64,000 nt of DNA from Tolypeutes matacus (GCA_026826555.1 JAKSZT010004976.1:7296900-7360899), one strand, 5' to 3'; shown: positions 1-12,249, numbered from the stretch's first letter. Numbers and translations are program-made. Notes: generated by a model from the sequence alone, not told the origin.

Positions 1-211
1 CAACTCGGAAGAATGCTGCACTGTTGCTGAACTACAATAACTAGCCTGTCTGTCCTTACTAATCCCATCACACTCTGCTGTGCCAGCAGGACAGAGAGGT
101 CCTGTAAATGATCACCATCCATCTGCCCTCCATTATATTTCTGATATTGAAGATAAAAATAATAAACTATTAAGCACTTCTTCTGACTCGGGTTTCAGCT
201 GTTTGACAAAA

Positions 212-385
212 GACTTCATTTAATGATTACCACAACCCTGTGAAGTGGGCATCTCAACTTGCATTTTACAGATGGTGTGAAAGAGGTTCAAAGAATCCAG
301 GAAACTCATTTGAGTGCCACATGGGCAGAAAGTGAAGGAACTGGGATTTGGAATTTCCTCCTGAACCCAATGTTTTCCATGCTGT
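212..385 (-). repeat. MIR SINE fragment
   Basis: Contains the diagnostic MIR core in reverse: a 'cattttacagatg' block followed by diverged 'aggttcaaagaatcc' and 'ggaactgggatttggaa'. MIR is an old tRNA-derived SINE shared by all mammals. It is heavily diverged and certainly inactive. Edges are approximate. Confidence 0.7.
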
Positions 386-719
386 TGTCAATAGACTTCA
401 CCTATGGTAAGCATTCATTATTTTTCTCATAGTTCTCATATTTACAAAGAAAAGAACCAGTCTGCAAATGGTCACAAGTGCAACAATGACTATATCACCT
501 GTAACTCTCTCAGGGTAAAAAGAGCATCAAATCTTGTCATCTTGACCAGGAGAGAAGTGTGACAATTAAGCCAAGAGTCAAAAACAGATTTAGAAGACAT
601 AAGTTGGAGTTTTGATTTTTCTGTAATGGGAGTATGTTGCCTTTGCAATAAGATAAGCATAAAGGAAAATTGGGAAATTTGTTTTTGCCAAAAGAAACAA
701 CTTTTGGGGAAAATTAACG

Positions 720-1115
720 TGGCAGAGACTGGCTAGCTCTTCAACCATCCCCGCTTTATTCCAGAGCATTTTGCTAAAGGATATTTCCCAGTCTCCCTTG
801 CAGTTAGATGCTGTCATGTGACTGAGCTCTGGCCAATAAAATACAAGCAGAAATGAGTGTCTAGTCCATAAAACCCTCCCATGCACAATCCTCTATGCTC
901 TTTCCCCTAATGCAAAGAAGCATGTGGTGACCCTGGAAGGCAAGTTTGAGGATGGAGGAACCATAAAGTAAGGGGATCCTGAATCCACAGACCTCCTCTG
1001 GCAGCAGGACCACCCACAGACCAGAATAGTACATGGGGATGACATAAACTACTATTGTTGTAGACTCCCAAATCTGGGGAACTTCTCTGTTACAGAAGCT
1101 CCTCTAACCCTATCT
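720..1115 (+). repeat. Ancient LTR-like interspersed repeat, family not assigned
   Basis: Carries stretches I recognise as recurrent in mammalian genomes: 'cagtctcccttgcagttag', 'tcatgtgactgagctctgg' and 'ccaataaaata', and later 'aaactactattgttgtagac' with 'ctgttacagaagctc', which resembles the 3' end of an old LTR. I cannot name the subfamily. The small reading frame on the other strand (590-886) is a by-product of this repeat. Confidence 0.45.
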
Positions 1116-1329
1116 AATTCAGTAAAGAATTTGATACAAAATAAAAAACAGATCACGTTCTTTTCTAACTCGTTCCGCTTAAGAAGGTCAGCAGCTATTT
1201 TAATTGTTACAAAATTTATAGCTGCAGAGAAGTGTTCATAGAAGTTATGGGAGCTAGTAAAATAATGTACAGATTTTAAGACTTAAAAAAAACAAAAACA
1301 AATTTACTTCTTTTCAGCAATAACCACTC

Positions 1330-1495
1330 CAAAGTGATTGAAATTTGTCATTCCTAATATTTTGGATACATTCAGTTAACTCAAATATATTATTAAAATT
1401 AATTTCACCTGTTTTTTTTTTCATTTTTTTAACATGTTACTAAAAAATGTAATACATTCATAATCTGCATACTATTTCTATTGGACCAGCACTGC
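1330..1495 (-). mobile_element. hAT-Charlie-type MITE, truncated
   Basis: The reverse complement starts with the terminal inverted repeat 'cagtgctggtccaatag' and includes 'aggtgaaattaattttaata'. The same motifs occur in the full-length copy at 42071-42367 and the partial copy at 35035-35172. It is a non-autonomous DNA transposon relic of the MER3/MER5 kind, with one end missing. It lies just upstream of a 191-codon open frame (1504-2079) that I do not regard as a gene. Confidence 0.65.
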
Positions 1496-1589
1496 TGTAG
1501 ACCATGGGACTATCAGAATTCCTAACTATTCAATTATCAATAGGTATTGAGAACTACTCGGTGGGGTCAGGTGAACGTACCCTGCTTCT

Positions 1590-1720
1590 GACAAGCCTGG
1601 GGACCTTGGACAGGTCACTTATCCCCTCTGGAGCTTGGATTCTTCAGGTGAAAGATGAGCAAGTTGGATCTTTCATGATCTGTGAATTGGTCATGCCAAA
1701 CCCTGGAATTTTAAATCAGC
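1590..1720 (+). repeat. MIR SINE fragment
   Basis: The text 'gaccttggacaggtcactta' followed by 'cccctctggagcttgg' matches the sense core of MIR (ttgggcaagtcacttaacctctctgagcctcag). This fragment makes up part of the otherwise unremarkable open frame 1504-2079 and argues against that frame being coding. Confidence 0.7.
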
Positions 1721-2989
1721 CAACCCCAATGGTATGGTTTAAACCCCAAAGAAGTAGGATCCCACCACTTTGTCCACGCCTGCACCCTGAACCCACTTGC
1801 CATGCTTGCCGGTCTGTGCTGGAGCTGCACTTCTCTTGTTTGGACCGCACTCCCTACTTGGTCCAACCCTCTACGACCTCAGGCTTCCCTCCTCTAGTGC
1901 AATTCACACTCACACAACTTTTTGATAATGCTGTTTCCAGCCACTCTGTTACCCACTTGATCCCAGGGGCGTCCCGCTCCTGGTACATCCTCCCAGAGTC
2001 AGTGCCCCCTCCCAGTCTCGCCTTGGTCCTGCAGTCCAAGCCTACGAAGTCTTCCCCACCTTCACAAACCCTCAAATAAGTCAGGCAGCAGGAGTGAGAT
2101 AAGCCCCTTATCAAAAGGAAACTCAACGATCTCAGAGTGACACCCGGTGCCAAAGGCTTATCATTGAAAAATTTTTCCTTCTTCCAAAGTTTATTTGAAA
2201 GAGGCACTTTGAGGAAAAGTTCATTTGCTTAAAATATCAAAGAACTTAAAAACAAAAGATAATGGATTTTTCTAGACACAGACTATAAAGTATACAAATA
2301 AATACTGCAAAGAATTCATTTCTGCTAGAGTTATCTACCACCCTCGATAGTCCATTTAGTTAACTTAATTTTCTGTGGATCAAATTTATTCAAAGTTAAA
2401 TTTCTCTTAATAGGTCATCTGAGTAAACAGTTTCAAATGTTACTTGTCAAAAAACAATACGTATGCAGACTTCAGATGAAATCGGCAGTGTCAGGCTAAG
2501 AAAACAATCTTAAAATTTTGCAGAGGGCTGGAAAGGATTGCAAGAAAATTGGAGCTCAGAGGTCAGGCTTTTTTTCATACAGCACTGGAGGTAAAAAATC
2601 ACAAATGTCCACCAAAACCTTATCTTTGAGGGATGGGGGGAAGAATGCCATTTTTTTTTTCATTTCCAAAATGTATAAAGCAATGTGTCTTTAAAGTGAC
2701 AACTGTCATACAAAGAATGTGTCACCTAAGCTGTTGCCATCTCACACAGCACAGCTCTGCTACTTTATAATGAGCACCCTGCAGCCTAGTCTGGCCCTGG
2801 CTCACCAACCAAGTGCTCTGGACACCTGGTCTTCAGAAAGATGGGGGTGGGGAGCAGAAAGAGAGGAGAGGGTGAGACGTAACATGGAATTTTGCAAATG
2901 TAAAGAAGTTATCAAGGGAAGGGAAGGTGCTGGGGTTGTAGTTTTTGTGAATCCCTATTCTTAAAATTTCTTAGAATTACTGAGTTTGT
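1721..2989. other. Non-genic stretch, nothing recognised
   Basis: Mostly AT-rich unique-looking DNA with short homopolymers. Short open frames on both strands here lack splice sites, Kozak context or recognisable protein similarity. I see no repeat I can name. Confidence 0.4.
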
Positions 2990-3135
2990 GCAATGGAAGG
3001 GATGGAAGGGATAAATTAGCTGTCTCATTTCATAGGTGAGAAAATGGACATCTCTGGAACGTGCCAGTCCAATATCTCAAACCGGGTATGCAACCAGAAT
3101 AGAAGGCGTTCTAGCTCCAGACCCTGAATCAACAG
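2990..3135 (-). repeat. MIR SINE fragment
   Basis: Reverse MIR core 'tctcatttcataggtgagaa' followed by a decayed 'tctagctccagaccctgaat' tail. Strongly diverged. Confidence 0.6.
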
Positions 3136-4084
3136 CCTTACAAAACACCTTCTAAGGACATGGGTTCTGGGGACACAGTCTGAGATGCCCCTGTAGCATC
3201 ACTGACTGCACTGGGTATATTTTCGGAGAAGAACCAAATGCACTTCTGACTGTGACTTTGGTACTGTGACTCATCCTGGCCCAGCACACATGGGCTCCCC
3301 AAATGTTCCCCAAACACACAAGTCCCTGCATAAATAATCACCTCTCCCAAGCACAGATGAAACCCTGATTCCATTATCTTTGTAAGTACACATCTGCTAT
3401 GGACAGTCAGTAAAAATAGTAAGTAAGTTAGTCCAGAAACCACATGGCTTACTTCCTAGCCTCAACATTTACAGTTTATAGAGCAGACACCACTGCATTC
3501 ACACAGAAAAGAAATCTCCATTGCACACGTCTTACAGGAAACCAGGCAACCTTTTGTGAGTGGTCTTACCCTTGGTTTATTCCAGCTCAAGCCTCTCATG
3601 GTTCAAGTTAGAGGTAGAGAAGATCTAACCCATTAATATTTTAATTCTAAATCAGAACCTTATGAAGGCTTTGGCTATGAACTTTTTTTCCCCTTAAAAT
3701 ATCTGTTTAGCCAAAACTGACAGGTTGGCTTCCAACAGCATTCTGGCAAGAACACTGAGGCAACCTGGGGACCTTGGGGAAGTGGCAGTTTGGGGATCAT
3801 GCTCTTCTTTGGAATAGAGGATTCCGTGCTCATGACCACATGCGGTATCTGCAAGAGACTGTTTGTGTTTGAAGACGGCACTTGAGCTTTCCCATTCAGC
3901 TGGCTGGCTGCTTAGATGTGGGAGTCCTGGGGATGTGGCATGTTGACAGAACCAGCCACACCATCTCTGCCCTTTCTTGGAGGGAGGGGCCACAGCATAT
4001 TGCCCTAGGAATCTTGCACTGTAGCCTACCTGTAAGGGGGAGAGGGGTGGCACCCAGCAGCTAGTAGAGGTCTGAGAGCTCACC

Positions 4085-4275
4085 ATATATGAACACTCCA
4101 CTGGGCAGCCTTTATCTCATTGTCAATTCCCACAACATCCATGAAAGGTAAGAAGGGGTATCTCCATTTCACAGACAAGCTCAGGGAGACTGACTCTTTC
4201 CCCCTGAGCCCACAGTACCTAAGCACATGAACTGGGATTCAAATCCAGATGACCATGACCCCCCAAGGCCTGGGT
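4085..4275 (-). repeat. MIR SINE fragment
   Basis: Reverse MIR: 'catttcacagacaagctcag', then 'gggattcaaatccagatga'. It ends just before the target-site duplication of the DAS SINE insertion that follows. Confidence 0.75.
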
Positions 4276-4290
4276 TGGTGAGTGGAGTTA

Positions 4291-4307
4291 AAAAGATTTA
4301 CATATCC
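4291..4307 (+). repeat. Left target-site duplication of the DAS SINE
   Basis: The 17-base word 'aaaagatttacatatcc' occurs here and again, identically, at 4714-4730. The two copies bracket the SINE exactly, which is the signature of L1-machinery target-primed reverse transcription. Confidence 0.93.
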
Positions 4308-4713
4308 AGGAAATGGATGTGGCTCAAGTGACTGGGCTCCCATCTACCATATAGGAGGTCCAGGGTTCAATTCCCAGGGCCTCCTGGTGAAAGGCAAGCT
4401 GGCCTGAGAGGAGAGCTGGCCTGTGCAGGAGTGCTGGCCTGTGCAGGAGCGCTGGCCCATGAGGAGAGCTGGCACAGCAAGATGACACAACAATAAAGAG
4501 AGACACAGAGGAGAGACAATGAGAGACACAGCAGACCAGGGAGCTGAGGTGGCACAAGAGATTGAGCACCTCTCTCCCACTCCAGAAGGTCCTAGGATTG
4601 GTTCCCAGTACCACCTAAAGAAAAGACAAGCAGACACAGAAGAACACACAGAGAGCAGACAAGTGCAAAATGAGGGGGTGGGGGGAGAAATAAATAAATA
4701 AATCTTTAAAAAT
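4308..4713 (+). mobile_element. Dimeric DAS-type SINE (xenarthran, tRNA-derived)
   Basis: Two tRNA-like modules in tandem. The first has an A-box-like 'tggctcaagtg' at 4320 and a B-box 'ggttcaattcc' at 4364. The second begins near 4549 ('tggcacaagagattgagca') with a decayed B-box 'aggattggttcc'. The linker carries a roughly 21-base tandem duplication based on 'ctggcctgtgcaggag'. The tail is (aaat)n/A-rich. SINEs of this type are known from armadillos and their relatives, and this is my main evidence for the host order. CpGs are nearly all lost, so the copy is older than the one at 44158. The small frames on both strands across it are by-products. Confidence 0.9.
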
Positions 4714-4730
4714 AAAAGATTTACATATCC
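4714..4730 (+). repeat. Right target-site duplication of the DAS SINE
   Basis: Perfect 17-base copy of 4291-4307. Confidence 0.93.
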
Positions 4731-4803
4731 CCTGTATGTCCTTGAGATGTGTGCAATTGAGCTGGAAAGCCAAGAGATATGTCTAATGACAAAGTTATAG
4801 ACT

Positions 4804-5012
4804 AGCCTGTCCCATAGAATTTTCTTTGATGATGGGAATTTTCTATGGATCTGTGGTCTCCAACACTGTGAGCCACTAACCACGTATGGCCACCGGGTAT
4901 TTGAAATGTGGCAAGTGAAACTGAAAACCTAAATTTTAAATTTTATTTTGTTTGAAAAATTGACTTTAGTCACTGGATGTCCATACTGGAGAGTGTCATT
5001 ACAGACAATTTT
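4804..5012 (+). mobile_element. hAT-Charlie-type MITE (MER3-like)
   Basis: Shows 'tcccatagaattttctttga', 'atgggaattttctatggatc', 'gtatttgaaatgtggcaagt', and near the end 'tagtcactggatgtccatac', in the same order as the clearer copy at 17321-17520. Non-autonomous and without coding capacity. Confidence 0.65.
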
Positions 5013-6429
5013 GAACCATAAGTATTCAGAAAAAGACAGTCATTGTAATGTGGGATGGCCAAAAAGACTCGTTAAGGGACATAGGCTCTGACCCAGCGCT
5101 CAATGTATTAGGATTTAAACAGGACCCTGGGCATGATCATTCTCCTATAGAATTTGGTTCAGTCGAGGACCCTAGAAATCTAGCCCAGTCCCTTTAGTCA
5201 ATTGATGAAGAAATCAAGAAGTCTCTGCTGGTTCCATTATTCTTTCTGGACCAGCTCTATGCAGCATGACTGAGCACTCTCTTACTTTCTCCCAATTTCC
5301 TCCAAAGCCTTCCTTGTCCTCCCTTTCCCCACGCCCTCCCTGCTAACACCAGCAGGCACTGGGTTTGTTCTCTTTTTATCGACCTGAACATTTCCTTCTC
5401 TACCTGTATGGCCGAGTCATATCCTCTCCTGCAATGGCCTATAATGTGCTACATTTTTCTACATCTGTCATTGGGAGAAAGGCATTTCCTGGTACAGTGA
5501 GCTGTCCCACCTCCCCCTAAAACACAACCCCAACAAGAGGGAACAAAAACCTCCCCATCACCACTGGTCGTGCGTGAGGTTGAACCCAGCAACCAGTGCT
5601 GGTCAACACCCAAGCGCAGGCCGCCATAGAGTGTCTAACTTCATCTCTTCCCATGTAAAAGTGATGGCTGGGATCTCTAATACCGTATCCCCTATCTTCT
5701 ACTTCCCCCATCACTACCTGCCTAATGGTTAAAGAGACACTGAGAAGTCTTTGGGTACCAGACCAGATCACCAGGCAGATTTCTCAGCACAGAAACTACG
5801 ACACCCCCCTTGCCACACTCTTCCAGCCCAGGCCTCAGTGAATCCACAATTTTCAGAATATACATGGGACTTCCCTAGTGTTTTGCTGGCCTTCAAGAAT
5901 GTTCCTTGTGAACATTTAATAGCAACCACAGTAAGCAATGAACTCTCCAGCTTGGAGAATATAAATCATGTAAAATTTTTTTAAGGGGGGAGTATCTATT
6001 TTTAATTCTTTCTGGATTTTTGGGGGGAGATGATTAAGATTCTCAGCATGGTGGGGAAGGGCATTTCTACCCACCTCCCCAAGAAAAGAATAGACACACA
6101 AGTTCATGAAACACCTTCTGTACTCAAAGGTCTATGGTTCTTTGGGCTGCAATGAAGATGGTTTATGTCCTTCCCAGATGACAGTAACAATGAAACAGGC
6201 CTCTAGATGTGTGTTCAACACGTTGCAAATCTCCTGGGCCCTTAAAGGGAGCACATAACAGGCCCAAGTCCAACCAGGCAAGGAAGAAAGAGCTGTGAAG
6301 TCTATGCCAGGTGTTGGCCAAGGACAGCCCAGGCCAAATCCATCGCGGCCTGTTTTTATACAACCCATGAACTAAGAATGCTTTTTAAATGTTTAAAGAG
6401 ATGTTTTAGAGAAGAAGATGCTAAAGATA
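5013..6429. other. Non-genic stretch, nothing recognised
   Basis: No repeat, exon with good splice sites or promoter signature that I can defend. Short frames here have no supporting features. Confidence 0.4.
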
Positions 6430-6505
6430 CCATATGTAGCCCACAAACCCTAAAATATTTACTTTCTGACCCTTTACAGAAAAAGTTTGCTGACCTCTAG
6501 GTCTA
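6430..6505 (+). mobile_element. 3' end of a hAT-type DNA transposon
   Basis: The words 'cctaaaatatttactttctg' and 'accctttacagaaaaagttt' followed by 'gctgacctct' are the well-known terminal sequence of a mammal-wide hAT transposon. Only the end is preserved. Confidence 0.6.
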
Positions 6506-7136
6506 AACTACAAGGTGCTTTATCAGTCCAGAAGGGTACTTGCCATTTCCCAGAGGCCCTTGTCCCCTTGATTCCCTTTGCATTTTGTTCCTTTTTCAGG
6601 TCAGTAATACCAGAGATGGAATGTTCTGTATATTTTTCTGAGGAAAAGGCACAATAAATATCAAATACAATGATAAATGAATATTCACTTCTTCCAAGAA
6701 GACAAATACCCTGGATGAGGATCTCGTCTAGCCCTTTGCCTTTTTACTGTGACAGAAATAAGGCTCCTGATTAAAAACCAGCCAAAGAAGATTCTGGATC
6801 AAAGAGGATGGCCACAGAACATCCACCCCCATCCTACCTCAGACTCACTTTCCCATTTGTTAGCACCGGTCTCCACATTGACATCAGTATAGAATCAGAG
6901 GTCTCGTGGACTTTGACTTACCTTTAACCTAACTCCACTAGGAAAAGACTATAGAGGCAGAGACACACACCCTACGGAGTCCCTCGGGATCTCACCTTTG
7001 GGTTCCTTAGACACTTGTCCTAAATGTTGTTAAAGTCTCTCTGAATGAGAACTCAAAGAAAAATCATAGCACCCAGCTGCTTCCACCCCCATAACTAGAG
7101 AAGATGGTGCCTGCCCAGCATGCGGCCACCTGTTAC

Positions 7137-7265
7137 CTGGTTCAGTGCAGTTCTTGCTGCCTCGGAGTCCTGTAACTTCTGAAGCCAGAGTGTCATTCAC
7201 CTGCATTAACTTCCTCCCCACCATCCACTTTCTGTCTTCCCCTATGAGGTCCATGAGGTCGAGCT
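7137..7265 (-). CDS. Internal coding exon of an unidentified gene (129 bp, phase 1-1)
   Basis: Read on the minus strand, a long pyrimidine tract ends in 'gtctttttctccccag'. It is followed by a 129-base open exon and a donor 'cag|gtaaca'. The exon starts with two bases of a split codon and ends with one base, so it is symmetric and removable without a frameshift. The encoded peptide begins ELDLMDLIGEDRKWMVGRKL and ends with SKNCTEP. It has mixed charged and hydrophobic residues, two possible N-glycosylation sequons (NDT, NCT) and no low complexity. It does not overlap any repeat I can see. The exon at 34237-34361 on the same strand ends with the base needed to complete its first codon (G+AG = Glu). 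I do not recognise the protein family. Exon status is inferred from splice signals and frame. The ATG 21 bases upstream lies in the pyrimidine tract and is not a start. Confidence 0.72.
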
Positions 7266-8029
7266 CTGGGGAGAAAAAGACAACAACCACACATCACTAA
7301 CAGCAGAGAGGATTTAGCCTTTACCAGTGCTGGTGCCTCAATCAACCGACATCTGCTCAACCTTGCCTATATCTTCTAGGCCTTACCACTGTAGCTCAAC
7401 CCGGCCTGCCTCTAACTGCCCAAAGGCTTCAAAATAGAGGGCTACCTCTATTTTGCCCAACAGAGATAGCCCTCAACCAATGGCTGATGAGAATTTTGTA
7501 CGTAAATGTGAAGGAGTGAGATGATTTTGAGGTGTGTGTTCTATACTGGCTTCTAGGGTTTTCCACAGAGGGGTTAAGCTCCCATTGTCTATGGTGTGCT
7601 CTCTTGATAAAGCACATTTTATTGATTGCTGTCCTTTCTCTGTCTCAATCCACTACTCCCAATGACAAGCCTGTAAATGCTTAATGACCAGATCTCCAGG
7701 GGGTTAAAAGTCCTGATTTGTAGCCATTGGCCAATTTCTTTGGTGTAAATACTACCCTCATGATCAATTCTAAGCCACTGCTGTGACCTCACTGAATGCA
7801 GAGTTGGGAAGAAACGGACACAATTAGTTCCGCTGAGTCAGTACAAGGTGGCTCCAGCACACAACTGCCAACTCCTAACCTTATTTCCTTGAGCCATCTC
7901 CCAGATAAGCAACCTGCAATTGAATACTTGCTCAGGATCTGCTTTAGTGGGGGTTACCCAAGCAAAGACACCACTGCACTACCCCCAAGCTGAGCCCAAT
8001 GAATGCCACATCAATGAATGCTAGTAAAC
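7266..8029. other. Intronic stretch, nothing recognised
   Basis: Starts with the pyrimidine tract and branch-site region of the exon at 7137-7265 (read on the minus strand). The remainder looks unique. Confidence 0.4.
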
Positions 8030-8650
8030 CAAGGATGGAGGCATGAGCTAGGAATAAACAGACCACTGAATCCATGTCAGGGGGATGAGTATGAGGGAAG
8101 ATTCTAGAACAATGCTCAGGTCTCTGAGATGATTGTGGGGATGAGAGTACAAGAAGAGAGAACAGAGAATGAAGAACAAGTTGGAGGGTGAAGGGGAGAG
8201 CATGGTGCATGCTCTTTGAGCACATTGAATGTGAATGCCTGTGGAGCACTGGAAGGGAGGTACACCACATGAAGTGGGCAGAGACAGCTCAGGAAGGAGA
8301 GGCAGAAGCAAGCAGGGAAGGACATGAGACATAGATTGGATAGGTTCTCCCAGAGAAGATTAGAGAGAAGGGGATGGAAGAAGAAATCTTGGAGAACCCA
8401 ACAGTCCTTTAGAAGAAAGAGTGAAAGAATTCAGCAAAGGATCATGGGAGGAAGGACAAGAACAAGGGAAGGCAAGGAAAAAGAATTTCAGGAAAGCACA
8501 GCCAGCAGCTTTGACCACGGTGGACAAATCAGGTAATGCAAAGACAGAAATTACTGTTAGAACCAGACATCAGGGGGTCACAGGGAGGTGGAGATGGCAA
8601 GCAAAGATGGCCCTCTGGCACTAAAGAAAGATGTGACATGAGGCGATGGT
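8030..8650 (+). repeat. Purine-rich ancient interspersed repeat, family not assigned
   Basis: A strongly purine-biased plus strand, with text 'agcagctttgaccacggtgg' then 'acaaatcaggtaatgc'. This resembles a segment of a mammal-wide repeat also seen at 46510-47000 ('actgtcaaaggctgcagaaa' then 'ggtcagg'). The alignment is weak by eye and edges are uncertain. The small plus-strand frames here are low-complexity Arg/Lys/Glu peptides, expected from purine bias rather than from a gene. Confidence 0.3.
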
Positions 8651-10674
8651 TCCCTCTGGAGTTTCCAGAGTTCCTGAGGACATAAAACATATCTAAATAG
8701 GAGAGACAAGGGCCTGAGTCATGGACCCCAGCGGCCTTTACAAAAGACTACAGAATGCAGGTGACAACACAAGGGGAGAGGCCCAGCCATATTGGCGTGG
8801 TGATCTGAAATGGCACATGGAGAGTTGGTGGTCATCATCCCCATTCCTCCATCTCTGTGGTGATTTGCAGTTTCCCAAATGATTGCACTTTTGTTATCAA
8901 ATTTAATCCTCATGATACCACTTGGGAAAGAAAGGGGAAGTGTGGACACTGTCTATGTTGTCCACGGTGGTCTCTCCAATACCTAATCACTTCCCTGGCT
9001 CAGAGCAGGAGCTCAGTTATGCACATGTCAAAAGAATTATTCCTGCTTTGGGGAAGAATAAAGCAGGACTCCTGGAAGTTGCTGAAGATCACAGTGCTTG
9101 TAGGCATCACACCTAAGCCAAGAGGCATCGAGCTCTTCCTCAGTCAAAGGCTGACCCTGCTCCTAGATGTATAACTATCCAGATATCTAACTACAACTTA
9201 AGCCTACTATTCAGGACAGCTCCTATTTTTTTCCCTCAAAAAAATGTAGACTGCAGTCTGACTAGAATCAACAATTTTAAACTCTGAAATACAAACACCT
9301 ACACGGTAGCCACATATGTCAGTTTAGCCAAAATTGTGAGGATAATGCCAAAGATAATTCAAAGTCAAAGCAAGGAATTGTGTAGTTTGGTTAACCAGAA
9401 TGGTTAACTTTTATGAGTAAAAATGGCAACAGGCAAAGAAAAAAAATTCAAAAACTCATGAAGAAACAATAAAGACACTGGCCTTAAAATCCAATTATCA
9501 GCCCTAAAATGTGAGCATAACACCATACTATCATAAAGGATCTAAGAGCATGGATGCAAGAAACAACGCTTTGACTTAGGCTGAACTCCCCCAGAACATT
9601 CCCCTGAGTCATGGATTCAAGTGCAAGTTGTGTTTCTGGTTGGGGATCCCAGGAAGCCAGTAGGAGAATGAAGAAGTGGGCAGGGAAGAGGAGCTAGCCA
9701 ATATAGGGTGCATTTCAAGCCAGTTGCCAAAATGGGCAACTGGAGCTTGATCACCCTGGAGAGCCAAGGGGACCAGTGAGGATGTACATCTCCATCACCC
9801 CAGGGATGAAGGAGCTTGGTAGTTATCCACCTACATCTGGTCTGCCATTGGATGAAGGCTTGCAACTTGCCACCTGGGTGTCTAAAGTAGGCTCTGGTGG
9901 CCAGGAAACAGCCTTGAGCAATGAGCTACAGATGCCTGAAGTTGGACCATGCCAGTGCACCAAAAAGATAAAGATAGCATGATGTGGGCAGGACACCAGT
10001 GGATCTGCCACCCTTAAGATTTCCCAAGGTAGAGTCTGCTAATGGGCTAACAGATCCACCATTCCACTCTTCTCAGACTCTGGATCAAGGAAAAGTGCTT
10101 AGTGGTACTGCAATCCCAATGTTCATGAAGCCCCCAAAGCTCTGCAAAGAAAAAAGAGGCAACAGTGTCCCTTCCAAACACTTCCAAAGCTCTTTCTCAT
10201 GCCAAGTTTCCATGGTTCTGTAATTCTGAGAGAAAAGCTGATACCAATTAAGAGACAGAAAAATAAAGCCAGCTATTGTAGCAGAAAATTAGAGGATTTT
10301 TTTTACATAGTGATTCCATATCTTCAGGAATTAGATACTATTAAAGCAGCACCTCTAAAAGCCTAGTAACTTTTATCTCATTGAAAATATATTTGACCAC
10401 TGACCACTGATATAATACGCAGAGACCAGAGTCTGAAAAGTAACAATAAAGAGAACAGTGCAATGAATTCATTTCCTTCCCAATGAAAACCAAGTGTGAC
10501 ATATTATACCCCATGTCATTTGTCCTCATAAAATTACTAAATTACTGGTGAGATGGGTAGAGGCAGTTAGTTCTGGGGATCAACTTACTTTTGGAGTAAA
10601 TACGTCAGAGTAGAATTAATTTGCCTAAGGTCAGAGCCAATCTGAGGCCACCTCCACTCCCATTTAATAGTTAC
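8651..10674. other. Intronic stretch, nothing recognised
   Basis: Unique-looking DNA with moderate GC. Several short frames are open, but none combines splice signals, codon bias or recognisable motifs. Confidence 0.4.
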
Positions 10675-10900
10675 CATGGCTTCCATTTATTGAGTGCCTA
10701 CTATGTGCAAAGAACTTTCTATTCTTCCCCGTATTTCATCCTCCTAACAGTCCTTTATGGAGTTATTAGCTCCATTTGCAAATAAGGAAATTGAAGCACA
10801 GGGTGGTTAAATAATTTTCCCAAAGTCACACAACGAGCAAGTAGCCGAATGGGGGTTTGAACCCAGATCTGGTAACTCCAAAGGCCAAATTCTTGGTAGA
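10675..10900 (-). repeat. MIR SINE, nearly full length
   Basis: Reverse MIR from 'tccatttattgagtgcctac' through 'gcaaataaggaaattgaagc' and 'cccaaagtcacacaacgagc' to 'gtttgaacccagatctgg'. This is the best preserved MIR in the window. Confidence 0.9.
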
Positions 10901-11999
10901 TGCCCAAAAGGAATGAACTTGATCCTCCATGCGTTATTCAGCTAGAGTAAGGGAGATCAATAACGCAGCTTTCACCTTACAGCAGGTTAAAGGTGAAGAC
11001 TCACCGGGCCTATTTCAAACAAATCTCTTTCCCCAGGAACTGTTGGGACTAGGAGTGAGGTGTGAGCATCGTCCTGTGACAGCATTGTGCATGAAAGAAT
11101 AACACGGTCCTAAAAACCCATCTATGCCTGGTGCTCTGCTAAGTGTTCATTTCCTAGAGACTAAGCTAGTCCCATTACTCATGGACGTGGGGCTTGTGTC
11201 CTTGTATTTAGGGAGGAAGGGCAGAGGGTGGGCAGTCAGGGCGGTTGAAGATGGGGGAAGGCAGAGGGGCTTTGGAGAGGGGGCCTCGCTTGGTGTTCTC
11301 CCCACTCTCCCCTGCTCTCCCCTCCCCCGCTTCATCAGGCTTCTCTGCCTCGGCAAAGACGCGGCTCCTCCGAGCTCCACTTGAGCAATGTCAACAACAA
11401 CACTTGGCTCCCATCCACTGCATTCTTGGCTCCTCATCTCCCAGGCCCTGGAAGTTGCATGTTGGCCTCATTAGTCAGGGGAGGGGTCTGGGGGAGGAGA
11501 GGGGAGGCAGCAGGTTCATATGTCACATGTCACAGCAGAGGCAGCCTGGAGGTTGATGGCAGGCTCTGAAAGGGGGGGGCTGGAGCAGTCTGCGGGGGGC
11601 GTGCATGGTGTCTGCTGAAGGGGAGGAAGCAGAGCTCGCGGCCCCATGCATGAAGCGAGGAAAGAAAAGTGGAGGCTGGGTGCCAAGTTTCCATTACAGA
11701 GCTGCGGGCTCTCCCCCTTCCTCTTAGAGCCCAAGGAATTCTGACACCAAGAATGGGTTTCCTTGGGTGCCCTGACAAAAGCCCCAGCTCACAGCCTTCA
11801 CCCTGAGACTCAGACACTTTCTCCCGTGTGCAACCTTGCCCCAGGGAGGCCCAGCAGAGAGGTGGTACTGTCTACTTTGTAACGGGGGATTCTATTATTT
11901 AGACCTGGGCAGTTACCAGCTTATAGACTCTATGCTCCTCGCCTGTGCCAAGGACCCCTTCCTGCACCATCCCACTCCACCCCCTTAGCAGCCTGCAAC

Positions 12000-12110
12000 C
12001 CAGGTAGCAAGTAGAGTGGACCCCATTTTGCAGATACTGCTGATGGCGTTAAGTGGATGAGCAGGGACTCAAGCCCAGATCTGAGTGCCAAGCTCAGGTG
12101 TGAACCCACC
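12000..12110 (-). repeat. MIR SINE fragment
   Basis: Reverse MIR core, decayed: 'accccattttgcagatactg', then 'gcagggactcaagcccagat'. Confidence 0.6.
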
Positions 12111-12249
12111 TTATGCCAGAAGCCAGGGGAGCCCAGGGGTAGCATCCACACGGGGCCAGTAGGCTCGCTTTGATCAGGCACAGGAACTGGTACTGCTTTT
12201 TATGTTTTTTTTTTTTTAAACTGGGATGGACAGAGCTCCCATTCTGAAA

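Noticed and set aside
1504..2079. 191-codon open frame on the plus strand
   Set aside because: Includes a MIR fragment, overlaps an equally open frame on the other strand, and has no splice signals or recognisable domain.
4308..4713. tRNA-like A and B boxes
   Set aside because: They belong to the SINE promoter; the sequence cannot fold as a functional tRNA and is dimeric with an A-rich tail.
6926..6952. Strong minus-strand donor 'aaag|gtaagt' with a nearby acceptor
   Set aside because: In the phase required after the exon at 7137 the segment has an immediate stop, and it lies only ~190 bases from that exon.
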